A stretch of DNA of 64,000 bases, from assembly GCA_013398615.1 (NCBI GenBank), contig VZSR01001477.1, positions 1,992,929 to 2,056,928 of the forward strand, written 5' to 3'. Shown here one piece after another: positions 36,389 to 48,198 of the stretch (position 1 is the stretch's first letter; each line of letters opens with the position of its first letter). A program made the translations under genes and the position numbers. This DNA is from Brachypodius melanocephalos. Lineage: Eukaryota > Chordata > Aves > Passeriformes > Pycnonotidae. The notes beneath the pieces are model-generated. The model was not told where the DNA came from and did no database searches. It was given only the letters and a program-made list of their open reading frames with translations.

Positions 36389-36463
36389 ATTATTCCTCCT
36401 CCTCCTCCTCCTCCTCCTCCTCCTCCTCCTCCTCCTCTTCCTCCTCCTCCTCCTACTACTCCT
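36351..36463 (+). repeat. Compound trinucleotide microsatellite
   Basis: About 12 TGA units (36351-36387) pass through a short TAT bridge into about 20 CCT units with minor interruptions (36395-36453). The run ends in ACT units to 36460. The three blocks keep the same 3-base register, so one plus-strand frame reads Asp-run, Tyr-Tyr, Ser-run, Tyr. This is the longest simple repeat in the window and is expected to vary in length between individuals. Confidence 0.95.
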
Positions 36464-37046
36464 ATGATTTTAGTAATCTCTGTACACTACTGAGCCTGAG
36501 GTGTGTTCATACAGGATGAGCTTGGTCTCAATGTATACATTAAGTATCTCCTAATTTCATCCAGTTTCCTGTGAGTTATTTCTTGATGTTTTAAAAGTTT
36601 TCATTCTTTTCTGCCTTATCAGATTGACTTGCAAACTGTGAACATGACTGCAAGGCCCTTACATAAACTTTCTTGGCAGCTCCTAACAAAATCCCTTTGT
36701 GCGAATGTTTATCTTCTTGGAGATGGCATGCATAATCCATGAAATTACAGAATAATTTTTATATTTTGCATAGCCCTGTGGTTCTGGTTGTTTTTTTGAT
36801 TTTTTTTTCTGATGCTGTTTATAGTTTTCTTATAGAACTGCAGAAGTTCTTTATGTAGTCAAGCTATATCATTAAGACATAGAGAGTTACAGCCGGAAAG
36901 TTGGATTTAGGGAGCATCAAGAGGTGATAAGAGTCTAGATTATATCACACTGAAGCTAATTAGCCTTAGCATCGATTTACAGAAGCTGCAGACTGAACTT
37001 TTAAATTGCAGGGCTAAGGAACAGTTTTGCAAACATCAGAGGCTGC
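36464..37046. other. Unique sequence between microsatellites
   Basis: No gene or repeat recognised. Confidence 0.5.
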
Positions 37047-37145
37047 AGCACACACAGACACACAGACACACAGATAGACACACAGACACACAGACATACA
37101 GGCACAAAAGCACAGATGGAGACACACACACCCCCACACACCCCC
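37047..37145 (+). repeat. CACAGA hexanucleotide repeat with CA/C-rich end
   Basis: Imperfect CACAGA units run from about 37050 to 37096. Degenerate copies follow (ACATACAGGCAC, GCACAGATGG), then a CACACACACCCCCACACACC tail. It is a decayed simple repeat. Confidence 0.9.
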
Positions 37146-39001
37146 CGTGTTTATGTGGTTTATTCAATTAAAATATGTTCAGTAGCTAGAAACTTTGAAA
37201 TCAACTCTTGGGATATGACAAGTTGAGGGGGAAGGACCAAAAAACACATTCAATGGGATGTGTAGAGGGCAAAGTGAAACGAGCAGATTAATTAATCAAG
37301 AAAACGACAGAAAGAGCTGCCAAAACACAAGTGAAAACAAGACTTGAGGAATCAGTCAGGGATGAAAGATATGGGGAGGGTCAGAAGTCTTTGATTAGAA
37401 TTGTCAATAAGGGATTTCTTCTGTGATGTGAAACAAACTATAATCTGTCTAAATTTGGATTAGTCTGATATTTTTTTCTCAGTTAGAATTGTTGAAAAAT
37501 ATAGCCGCAAAAAGCAGGATGGATAAATTTGAGGAGTGGCTTCTTGCAAGAAGACAATGTATTGTTGTTGGGGCATACCTTCAATTTACACTTATACAAA
37601 TTAGAAAATATTCTTTCAAGTCCTGAGAAGACACTATCCACCCCTATTATTCTGATTAAGATGATCCAAATATATCATACATCTTTTTTCAATGTTAAAA
37701 AATGTAATTGAATATCATTGTAGAGATATACACATAAATCAAATAATAAAGAGAGATGAAAGCCTAAGTAATACCATCCCTTGCTCATTACTGCTCTTAT
37801 TGTAACTAAAGTTATGAGTAATAGTTTAGACAAATTAAATTCCTGTACATTTTAATAGGATGAATTTACAGCTCCAAAATTATAGCTTCTCTTTCCAGCA
37901 TTTAATTTGTGAAAATCTCTTTAGTCATTATATATACACATACAATGTACATGGAGTTCTTGAATAACAGCATTTATATCTTGGAGAATAAATGTTTAAT
38001 AATATTGTTTAAAAGTGAGTTGCAGAAGGTAATAAAAAAATAAAATGTACAAATAAACCAATTGATTGCTGTAACTAAGATAGCCCACTGTAATAACTAA
38101 GATATCCTACTGATATGTGGGATTGTCAGCCCACAGAATTGTCTTTGTACAATTTGATTCTGAACATAGCTCAACCAGGATTTCCTAGATTAATTTTTAG
38201 CCTTAAAAAAGTGTTTGGATTAACATTGAGATTTTAACAAAGAAGTTTTAAAAAGTTTTTACAAATAGAATTTCTGTAAGTCAAACTTTGAACAGTCTGA
38301 ACCTCAGTAAGCTTTTTTTTTAATATGTCAATACAGAAAAGACAGTGTTATGTTTTAAGTTAAGTTAGCTGAGTTAAGCAAGTACTTAGACCTTAAAGAT
38401 GTGGGTAGTCCTGACAGATAGTAATTAATTCACTACAGAATTAGCTTTGATACACCACAACTATCTGTGGTGAATTATAAATACTTTACATTGGAAAAGG
38501 AAAAAGGGAGAGGCACTGCTGGACATAGATTTCATATTATGATTTTGCAAGTTTGTACACTTCAGAGAGGGGCATCGAAGCTGCAACAAGGACGATGATC
38601 ACAAGATGAGTGTTTGAAAAATCATTCCAGGTGGCTCAAGAACACAACAGTGAGGCAACAAGTACCTGAATAAGAGGAACAGGGGCACATCCATACTATC
38701 ACATGTTCAAGTGTTTTTTGATGCATTTTGTGAACTGGCATAAATATTTGAGGTTTACAAATGAGAAACTAATAATACGAGACAAACCATAGGTAAATTT
38801 TCTGTGTAACTTGATTCAGAAATTAAAAGACAAGGCATTTCCTTAATTCCCAAATTAAAATTTTATTTTTCATATTTTCCCATCTCAATATGTTGAATAA
38901 ATAACTTAAATTCAGATGAACCAATATTTTGTAGTAACTCTTTTTAGCCAGCCCTAATTTGGAAATGTCAGACAAAATGACTGATGTTTACCAAAACAGC
39001 T
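37146..39001. other. Unique AT-rich sequence
   Basis: No gene, RNA or transposon is recognised. GC is low except for short patches near 37250-37390 and 38510-38690, which contain no long frame. Confidence 0.5.
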
Positions 39002-39796
39002 TTATTTAAGCCTCACCTCCTTTCTGCTTGGTTTCTCCTTAGTTAATTGTACCATGTAGCCAATTATCTCATGGCTGTGTGTGTCTGGGGCTTGAAGTGA
39101 TGCACTCTTTCTGCTACAGTGTGAACACAACAGGATGGCAGCAGGTTCCCTGAAGAGCCCCTCAGGAGAGAATATGGTGCGGAGGAGTCGCTTCAGAGCT
39201 ACCAAGCAACTCAGCCCTGACCAGTCTAGGTCACTTTTTGCACCTGACTAAGATGTTATCAGCTTGGATATTACTTTTTAGGAGATGTTGAGGGCTTCTT
39301 TTAAACACAGAATTTCCTTGACAGTATATACAGATGCATGTGTCAGTGCATCTATGTGCACAGGAATTTTCCTCAATTTTTGAGGGACAGGAAAAATGGT
39401 ACAAGTTTACTTTTTCAGACATGAAATAGTGCAAGTTTCATCTATAGTAGCTTCCATGTTCCTATTTCCTCACAGGTATAAAAGCTGCAAACACCTTGAA
39501 ATCGATGTGCATCCTGTGCCAAATGCTTCATTAGCTCATGCTCCCATCCTCTGAAGGGTCAAATGTTCACGGCATCAATCTCCTGTCCTTACTATAGGAA
39601 GTAGGTGAACTTCCTTTTCCTGGTGGTTTTCTGTAAAAATATTACACCAGAGTAGGCAGCTGGGCTGGCTTTTACAAATTGAAGGCATTAAACCCTGCAG
39701 CTGTCTGGCCAGTCCAGACTGCAAACTATCCCCACAACCAGTGTCTGTCATCTTTGTGAAGTTAACCAGTTGAACATTTGGTTTCTCTAAACCCAT
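39002..39796 (-). other. Run of open frames in GC-raised sequence, unidentified
   Basis: Three minus-strand ATG frames follow one another: 39796-39575 (73 residues), 39434-39231 (67) and 39205-39002 (67). Opposite the last, a plus-strand frame is open from about 39098 to 39250. Preceded by a splice-acceptor-like CTCTTTCTGCTACAG ending at 39119, it contains MAAGSLKSPSGENMVRRSRF from 39134. No family is recognised on either strand and the frames compete with each other. It may be a decayed gene fragment or chance. Confidence 0.2.
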
Positions 39797-42700
39797 AAAG
39801 CGATAGAATGGTGTATTGTCTATAGCTCAGACTTATCCATACATATGCTCTTTATAGGCCTGACAGAGTTTGGCAAAATAATATGGTTAAATCATCCTAA
39901 TTTTTTTTTATTCTGTCTTTGATTAGGAGGACAATAAGTACTAACTTCAAAATCTCTATTACCAAAAGCTCCTTGGTTGACTTGAAAGTGTTAGCCAATA
40001 GCATGTACTAACTTGACTCCATGACACTAAGGACACATGAAAAATGTAATATCATCCCAATACCCCAGGACTGAAACAAATTCATCTTACTGTTTGCAAG
40101 ATGATGTAAAAAATTTCTTAACTTACTGGTGATTGTTTCAAGGAGGCTTAATTGAAGACAGATTATCCACATTGAGGGAGTACAGTGCTCTAAGCATCCT
40201 CAATCTTCCCTTCTCAAACTGTATTGCAAAATATCTCCTGTCCTGGCGATTTCTTTAGAAAAAAAGATCACACCTCTCAGAATGGCAAACACTCTTTTAC
40301 CTGCATATATTGCTATCTTAATTAATTTTTTTCACAATGTTTTAAATTAGTAATATTTATAATATTTAAATATTTTATTATTCAAATATTATAATTTTAA
40401 ATAATCCAAAATTGGTGTAATTATTTTCTCACACCAGGATGAAAAAAATGCTTTGAGGGTCAGTTTAGTCTGTGACTATTTGCGTTTGAAACACATCAGT
40501 GAAATTACCAGCTACAGCCATGGCAAGCTAAAGTGGCCCCATCTCACCTTTTTGTCCCCTGTAAAGGGGGAACCACATGTCCTCAGAAAGAAAACTCCTG
40601 TTAGGAAATACTTCTCCCTTTTTCAGTCCTTTGAGGTCTCTAGCAAGAGACCTTTAGGAAAGGTCATATATCTCATTAGGTTTATCAAATTTAACCAAGA
40701 GTGACTTTTAAATAAATTATAGACACTCTCAGTTGTTTAAGAATAGAAGGGAAAAAAAAAATAAGCGTAATGTCATGCATGTGATAATGTCCCTAAATTC
40801 AAAGCTTTGGAAATCATGTCTATTGTACTTGAAAATCAGTGAGCATGCACAAGGTATAACTTCCAGTTTACAGTCTTTTTCTTGAACGCTTAGATTTACC
40901 ATCTTTTTTTTTTTTCCCTTTCAGAAAATCCTGGAATTGTGCTGCACAGAAAGCACTTATTTCAAACCCTTACTATAGAGCTAAAATTTCACAAAACACT
41001 AGGAAGGAGGAAATTGTGTAAGATGATAACTGAGTTAATTTGAGAATGACGCAGTGCTGTAAAGTAAGTCTAATTGGCATTATGCTCACAGTCACAGAAA
41101 AACTGTACGTAGAAGAAACATCTCCTAAACCAAATTCTTGTAAGGTTAAGACTGAGAATGCAAACACACAGTGGTGATTCAAAATCATATTATTCAAATA
41201 TGCTAGAATTACAGTGTCTCTCCTTTGGTGATATCAAGAAACAGAAAATGAAACAGTTGTCACAGTCTCAAAGAAGTGTCTTAAAGTCATTGAAATGAAA
41301 ACCCACCAATTTCCATTTCTCACAAAGTACAGAACTTAATAATAAGCTAAGAAATGCATTTGTTTTGAAAGTTTGACTTTGCTGTATTGCCATTTTTCTT
41401 TAGCTATTATGATTTGTCCTTAGCAGTGAGACAGGTCACTGCCCTGGGAAGTGGCACTAGAAGAATTAGCTGCTATAAGAGATCAAAGGGCTTCATATGA
41501 GTCACCAAGAACCACCTGCATATTACTGAGGCCATTTTAGAACTTCATGGGGACAGGAATGTGATCTTTTTCAATCTGATGTTTGTAAAAATTACATGAA
41601 ATATGCTTTAGATGACAGAAAAAGCCATAAACACCAGAAGCACAGCAAGCATTGAGGTGTGCCAGGGCTGCAACCTCTCATGATATAAATCCCTTCATTA
41701 CAGACAACTTTTTTGTCAGTTTATAGATGAAGCTTGCGAGCTTTGTCTGAGAAATGCGACCTGAAGTCGTGACTTTTAATTTCTTAACCTTTGAGTCCTG
41801 GGGCCTTCTAAGGCAGAAAGCGGCAAGGTTTACGGGCATGTTCACGTTGCTCTCCTTCTTTGGCTACTTCATGAATTCTGTAGGCACATAATTATCTTTA
41901 TTTGAGGAAAACACTGGTCAAAATATAGAGTAACTTCCCTGCAGAATAGAATGAAATAGAAAAACTGCATTTGAAAGAAAATAATCATCCACTACCAAAA
42001 GGAACTCCTGACACTTTTCTTCAATGCACAGAATGTTTTTTGAGAAATATGTAATAACACAGAGACTAATCACTTTAAGTAGGTAAATCACATGAATTTA
42101 ATTCCACCTTATTTTTGTTAACATCTATATTACTTGTGTTATCTCTAGACTTAAGAGTAAATGAGTTCACTTGATCTGTTTACAATACCTAATTTAGCAG
42201 GGTTTTGACTGGATTTATAGCCCCTGAAGACTACTCTCAAGGGCATTTGTTTTTGTCTGGCAAGATGTGCCATTCACCCTGGTGTAACTTGAAAGCAGCA
42301 CCCTACTATAGAGCTATGGAGAATTTTAGAAAAAAAAAAAAGTTTGAACTTGTGGTCACTAATGTAAACCAAAACCAGCTATCTCTCAACAAAAATATTT
42401 ATTGCAGCCTCTCAGATATGTTCTATTTCTTCATACATTTTTTTAACACAAATTTAATTCAATGACAACAGTCAAAACTGGGAGATAGTTCACAACATCC
42501 CTAAAGTATTTGCATTCCAGAACCAAGCTAGTAACTTTTTTATCTGCAGCTTTTAGGAGACATAAATCCATCCATAATGACACAATGGGTGGGGAAAAGA
42601 TTGATTTTCTTTTAGCAGCTTGGACTTTTTTATTTCCAAATATTTCAGTAATCTAGTTTTTATTGCAATAAAAATCTGTCTTTCTTGAATTTGGAGGATC

Positions 42701-45700
42701 CTGGATGTGGTTTGAGTGGTACACTACATGGGAAAGTTCTTGGCTGATTCTCCTTAAGCCTCTAGCTAACACCTTCATGGCCGATAACATTACAGTAAAT
42801 TGTAAAGCTCAGTAAATAAGACTACAAGACATGATAATGAGGATTCTGAAGTATATTATTTCTTTACTTTCTTGAATTTACCTTCAGTCCATGTGGTGAT
42901 AGTTTTGCAAATTTCAGATGACCAGTCTTCATGAAAATGTAGCTTATGCTAATATGACATATGCAAAGAAACTGACTGTATAAAGGACTCAAAGTAGTGA
43001 CCACTCTATGCCATACAAGAGTATGAAATAATTTCTGTTCTGTTATATATCACTTCTCAAAAGTCTTTTAGGTATATAAAAATTATTCTTCTTCCCTCTG
43101 CTTTGGGAAAAGTATAACAGACATGGTTTTGTCCAAGTACTAGCTTTATTGGGAGGTTTAATCCTGAAAACGTAGGAAATGTAGATCATATGTGGGGCTG
43201 AACCATACCTGCTTGCTCTAAAAATAAACACCTGAAATCATCTTGATATCAAGATTTCCACGCTAAACTCCTTGTCATATTATGAACTTAATATAGTCGT
43301 GTAAAATTTCCACATGGAAATGCAGCTAAAATATTGATTAGCTGTAAAAGAATATCTTACTTCCCAGTAGATTTGTTTACAGGCACACGGTTGGTTTCAT
43401 TGTTTGGTACTGCATACAGCATGTATTTCAGTACTGGATCAAAGACATGTCTCGTTTTGGAACAAACAATTGAAATTATGATCAGAATTTAAAATTGAAA
43501 AGTGAATATCAATAAAATAGAGTATGGTTCATATGTAGAAAAAATATTTCTATGATTAGCTAATTGTCAAATTTAAGTGAATGTGGATGTCAGTGATCAA
43601 ACAGAATCATCCATTTTGGTAAATTTTTTGCTTCTTAATTTGAAATGCCTATTAAGTGGTCACTAATTTAAAAACAACAAGCAAACGAGAAAAGAAACAA
43701 AACTTCTATTAAGAACTTAATACTAATTTCAAAGGAATGTAAGAAAATATATGCTATTTTACTGGCTTATTTTAGCTACTCTATCACTTAAAAATCACAG
43801 TAGGTCAGAAAAAATTATGTGGTAAACTTTAAAATTTCCCTGGTTTTGAAAAGCAATTTTTTTACAGTTATACTTTTTTTTATTCATATAATAATATGCA
43901 AAAAAAAATCAAAATAAACCCAGGACATTTTGAAAAAAAATTCCTCAGGAAAATGCAATGCCAAACACAAAGGTATCAATGTTAAACTTGCCTCTGTCTT
44001 CTTATGAAGAAAACAGTTTAAAGCCAAAACACTTTGAGACTATAAAGTAAACAAAAAGGATTAAAATGTTAATCAGTTACCTTTCTGATATGAAGCAGGT
44101 GGACAAGATCAAAAGTAGAAGAGAATACTGAAATAACTTTTTATTTATGGCATTGAGATAAGGTTGTTCCTTAATCCTTTTAGACATTTTTCCCTAAATT
44201 ACGTTTGCATCTTATATTTGTACCTAATGTGCCATAAAAGATTTCCTGAGAACAAATACAAAAATATAATAAATATTTGGTGTTGAATTAGAGAAGTGGC
44301 TCAGAACACTTTGAGAAGGAGAAAAGGAAATTTTCTGACAGGACTTCAGAGGTGCTACAGTAATTCAAAAATATAATAAATTACCCGTAAGAAAATAGAA
44401 TTGAAGTCAAATGCATCACCAGTGAAATGAATTTTTTTCTGATCTGATTCTCTCAGTAAGAATGAAGAGATAGAAAGGAGATAAAATTTCATAATTTTCA
44501 AAAACCAGCCACTGGCTCTACCTTTGTCACTTGTGACTCCTCTATTTTTTTTTTTTTTCAAAATGCACTCTTGGTTTAAATCTCCGTCTCCAAATAAGAC
44601 CTGGTTCACTCCATGCTTACACTTTTCAACCTTCATTGACTGCATTAATTTTTTAGAAGAACTTGTATTTTATCAAGTAATATGAAATATGATGTAAAAA
44701 TAGCCCTAGAATCTATGTAATTTTGGTTGAACTTTTCTAATTTATATGGCTTGCCTTAGGTCAAGTAGCAACTTGCTTAATCCCCAGACAGAACAGCTTG
44801 ATACTGAAGAGAATCTCATATCTAATCCAACCTTTTGTTCAGTCTCCAAGAACACTACAGATGTGCCTCTAGTACATCTTGCAAACATTATTTTACTCAT
44901 TTGGCCCTCTCTTTTACAGGGCTTCATATGAGATCGCTCTTTTTTTACTCTTAGCGATTGCACTGAGTTTATTTTCCCTGTAATTTTTTTACAATTCAGC
45001 TTATCATCATGGCCTGCCTACTTTTGGCTCTGCCCAAGACAGTCAGTGAGGAATGACTAGAGCTGACTTTCTGTGTTGTATGTATACTTTACAGCAAAGT
45101 GAATATAGACACAGCCTAAAAGTTCTGATGTTGGAAGTACCATGAAAACTGAAAGCAAACTTTGCATGAAGTATTTCTATCTGCAGTTTAGAAGTGCAAG
45201 AAAGCAAAGAGATGAAATACTTCGGAAAAGTTATAAAGACTTGGAGCCTTGTAGCTGAATAAACCAGTTTGCCATGACAACATTAGCTCAGACTGATAAG
45301 GGCTTTTAGTTTAGTAAAAGACACTAATCATACTCAGTGTTATTTAGAGATATTATAGGAAGCAAGATGATGGAATGGTTCATTCAGATACGCCACCGAG
45401 CAATTTCAATATGATTTTGAAGATAGCTAATAGTCACATTAGAGTGTTTGCAGGGTGAAAATTATACTTTAATATCCAAAGTGCCTAAAGTCCAAACCTA
45501 AATAAGATCTAGGTTATACAGACTATGTGATCACTGGAAATTTTTTAAAGGCCAGCACAAACCAACAAACCAAATCATATCCTGCCTTGTTTTTTGTCAC
45601 TTACTCTGTGATTTGATTTATATATAATAGTAAATTGCTGTATTTTCATTAGCAGTTTTCTGTCTCAGAGGTATTTTCTTTCCTGGACAGCTTAACACTG

Positions 45701-47197
45701 GTCTAAGAAACCCTGCCACCAAATCATCAAATATTAGGACAAAAGAGTCAATTGCCTTTGAAAATTGCACAAGGTCACGATTAGATCTGGCAACAAAATG
45801 TTTAGAAAACTTATGCAAACCTCCTTTCTTGGTTTCTTCTATGCCTGTAGAGGTAAATAAAGGATAGGCACATTATCTCTAAAAGAGTTTGAAGGGTTGA
45901 GCAGATACAATTACCGCTATTGCCTGACTTGCAGATCAAGACTGATTCTAAGCTGACCGTTGGAAAGTTTCCCATCTAACTTAACAGCTTCGGTGTCAGG
46001 CACAAATCACTGATAAGGAATTGTTACCATATATCTGATGAGAACCATCACTTCTGTAACTGGCAAAGGGTTGATTTTTTTGGAACATGTTGCTTACCTT
46101 TGCTATATTTTTTCATCAACCATGACATGTGTCAGCTGAAAAAAAACCCAATATCCATGCTTAGGAAAATGTGTGAGCATCTGTAATTCCATAGCCATGA
46201 CCTGTAGCTTTTTAAAAGATAACAATAAAGGAATAAATACATATTCCTCTCAGATTTAAATGGAACTTTGATATTTAATTAATTTAATAATTTCTTCGTA
46301 GTCAGAATTTGATGAGCCAATGACACAAGGTGTCATTTTGCACCCTTCCACTCTGAAATCTTACTGGTTATATTTTCATTAGCATATGGTATATTTATCA
46401 TAAGAATGATTTGTCAGGCATAATATTTGCTGCTGAGGACGTGATGCCATACTTTTATCTAAGAGTTAGATCTCACTATGGGTATTGAATGTCCATGAGG
46501 GATTGGAGTGCATTTTTCTGTTACGTATCACCCCCAAATGATCAAGTCGGTGCAGTCTGGGAATCCTTCATGAAGCAAATCACATCAGCAAGAGGGAACA
46601 ATTGGAATATTTCCTTCAAAATCTCACTTCTCTCCAAATGAACATGCTTAGGGAAGGACACATGTCATCTTTATAACACTCATGGTAAATGAATAATCAC
46701 GGATCATTTCACCAGGATGGCTTCAACACTTATTTAACTTTTCCACAAGATAGCTTAGAAAAACTGAATATACAGGAAAGAAGTAAGAAGATGAGTAACA
46801 CAGGTATAGACATGTATTTTTGGTGTTTTTTTCATTTCTTTACTGTTAAAACAGATAAACAGATAAAATTAAATTCTTATACTTGTTCATGAGTCATTTC
46901 TTCATAAGAAATATTTGATCATTTACCTTCAAAAATTTTGTAAACTATCCAGAAATAGATATGACAGTGGAATACCACTAGTAATAATCTAGTAGAAAAT
47001 ATCAACAGACATTTCCACTCAAGGTTTTCTGCTATTTTACTTGCCAAGTTATTATTCACTAAGACCACTGACAGTTGAGATAACCCTTATGTCTTGTCTT
47101 CACTACTACTACAAACTGCAAATTTGATGCAAAGTTTTTGCTTGCACTCCCAATTTTTGAAAAAGATAAGAATAATGTTTCTTAGTCTAAAGACCAG
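39797..47197. other. Long unique AT-rich stretch, no recognised gene
   Basis: About 7.4 kb without a recognisable gene or transposon. It holds the AT hairpin at 40357-40394 and T runs near 40901-40915 and 44547-44560. Open frames reach 96 codons, with chance-like composition. A GC-raised patch at 41400-41560 contains no long frame. Confidence 0.5.
40357..40394. repeat. AT-rich inverted repeat
   Basis: TTATAATATTTAAA (40357-40370) and TTCAAATATTATAA (40381-40394) can pair over 14 bases with one mismatch around a 10-base loop. Such AT palindromes are common in this kind of sequence, and no function is implied. Confidence 0.6.
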
Positions 47198-47297
47198 NNN
47201 NNNNNNNNNNNNNNNNNNNNNNNNNNNNNNNNNNNNNNNNNNNNNNNNNNNNNNNNNNNNNNNNNNNNNNNNNNNNNNNNNNNNNNNNNNNNNNNNN
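47198..47297. other. Assembly gap, 100 N
   Basis: A second run of exactly 100 N, a placeholder of unknown true length. An open frame called across it (47094-47405) is an artefact. Confidence 0.98.
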
Positions 47298-47613
47298 TCC
47301 TTTCCAAAACTTCACAAATGCTGCACAAATAGTGCAACAACCTCCACACCAGTTCACCTCAGTACTGCTCTGCAGTCTTTCCTTGTTTGCATGAAAACCA
47401 TGTGATCCAAAGCTGTATCATAGCATCTTTTCAGGAAACTGTAACACTTACCTTATTTAACTTCATGAATGAAGCAAGCCTCCTTTTTCCAGTTATCGGT
47501 TTTTGTTTGTCTATTCCAACTTCAAGTTTTTTGGCAACTATTCTCCTCCATTGTCTGTTCCAAAGAGAGTTTTGAAATACCAAACATTACTTAATTTTAA
47601 AACTCTATTTCAC
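47298..47613. other. Unique sequence between gap and LTR
   Basis: No gene recognised. Two overlapping plus-strand frames of 62 and 66 codons lie here; neither has family features. Confidence 0.45.
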
Positions 47614-48198
47614 TGTAGTGGGTTGATCTTGGCTGACCACCAGGTGCCCACCAAGCCACTCTACCACTCTCCTACTCAGCAGGACAGAATGAAGACAAAA
47701 TGAGATGGAAAAAACCCTAATGGTTCAAAATGAGGGTAGTTTAATAAATCAAAAGCAAAGACCTTGAGTGGATACAAAGGAAAAATTATTCCCTAGTTCA
47801 CACGATCAGGTGATGTCCAGCCAGTTTCTGGGAAATGGAGCTTTAGAGCCTGTAGCTGTTGCTTCAGAAAACATCACAATAATGAGTGCACCCAAGTCCA
47901 CATTCCTCCTTTTCCTTAGCACACATTGCTAAGCAGATACTACGTGGTACAGAATATCTGTTTGGTCAGCTTGGTTCTGCTGTCCTGGCTGTGTCCCCTC
48001 CCAAGAACTGGCCCATCCTCAGCCTGCTGGTGGGGGGACAGTGTCAGAGAGACAGCCTTGGTGCTGTGCCAGCACTGCTCAGCAGTAGCCAAACGCTGGT
48101 GTGTTATCAACACCTTTCCAGAACCAACACATTTACAACGCAGCACTGTGAGGGCTGCTGTGAGGAAAATTAACTCCATCTCAACCAGACCCAATATA
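47614..48198 (-). mobile_element. Solo LTR of an avian endogenous retrovirus
   Basis: Read on the minus strand, the LTR starts near 48198 (TATATTGGGTCTGGTTGAG, normally TGTACTGGGTCT in this family). It continues with the GATGGAGTTAATTTTCCTCA block and the GTGCTGAGCAGTGCTGG-type block, then GGGACACAGCCAGGACAGC. It ends with GGGCACCTGG...GATCAACCCACTACA at 47614. ATTAAA (plus 47750-47755) probably serves as poly(A) signal. There is no internal retroviral sequence on either side, so this is a solo LTR of about 585 bases. Flanking bases (TTCAC and TCCAT) do not form a clean target duplication. The exact subfamily is not assigned. Confidence 0.85.

Noticed and set aside
36301..36519. Open frame with long Asp and Ser runs, resembling an acidic Ser-rich protein
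   Set aside because: It is the translation of the compound TGA/CCT microsatellite; flanks show no coding features.
47094..47405. 103-residue open frame across the second N gap
   Set aside because: Same artefact: about a third of the frame is N.
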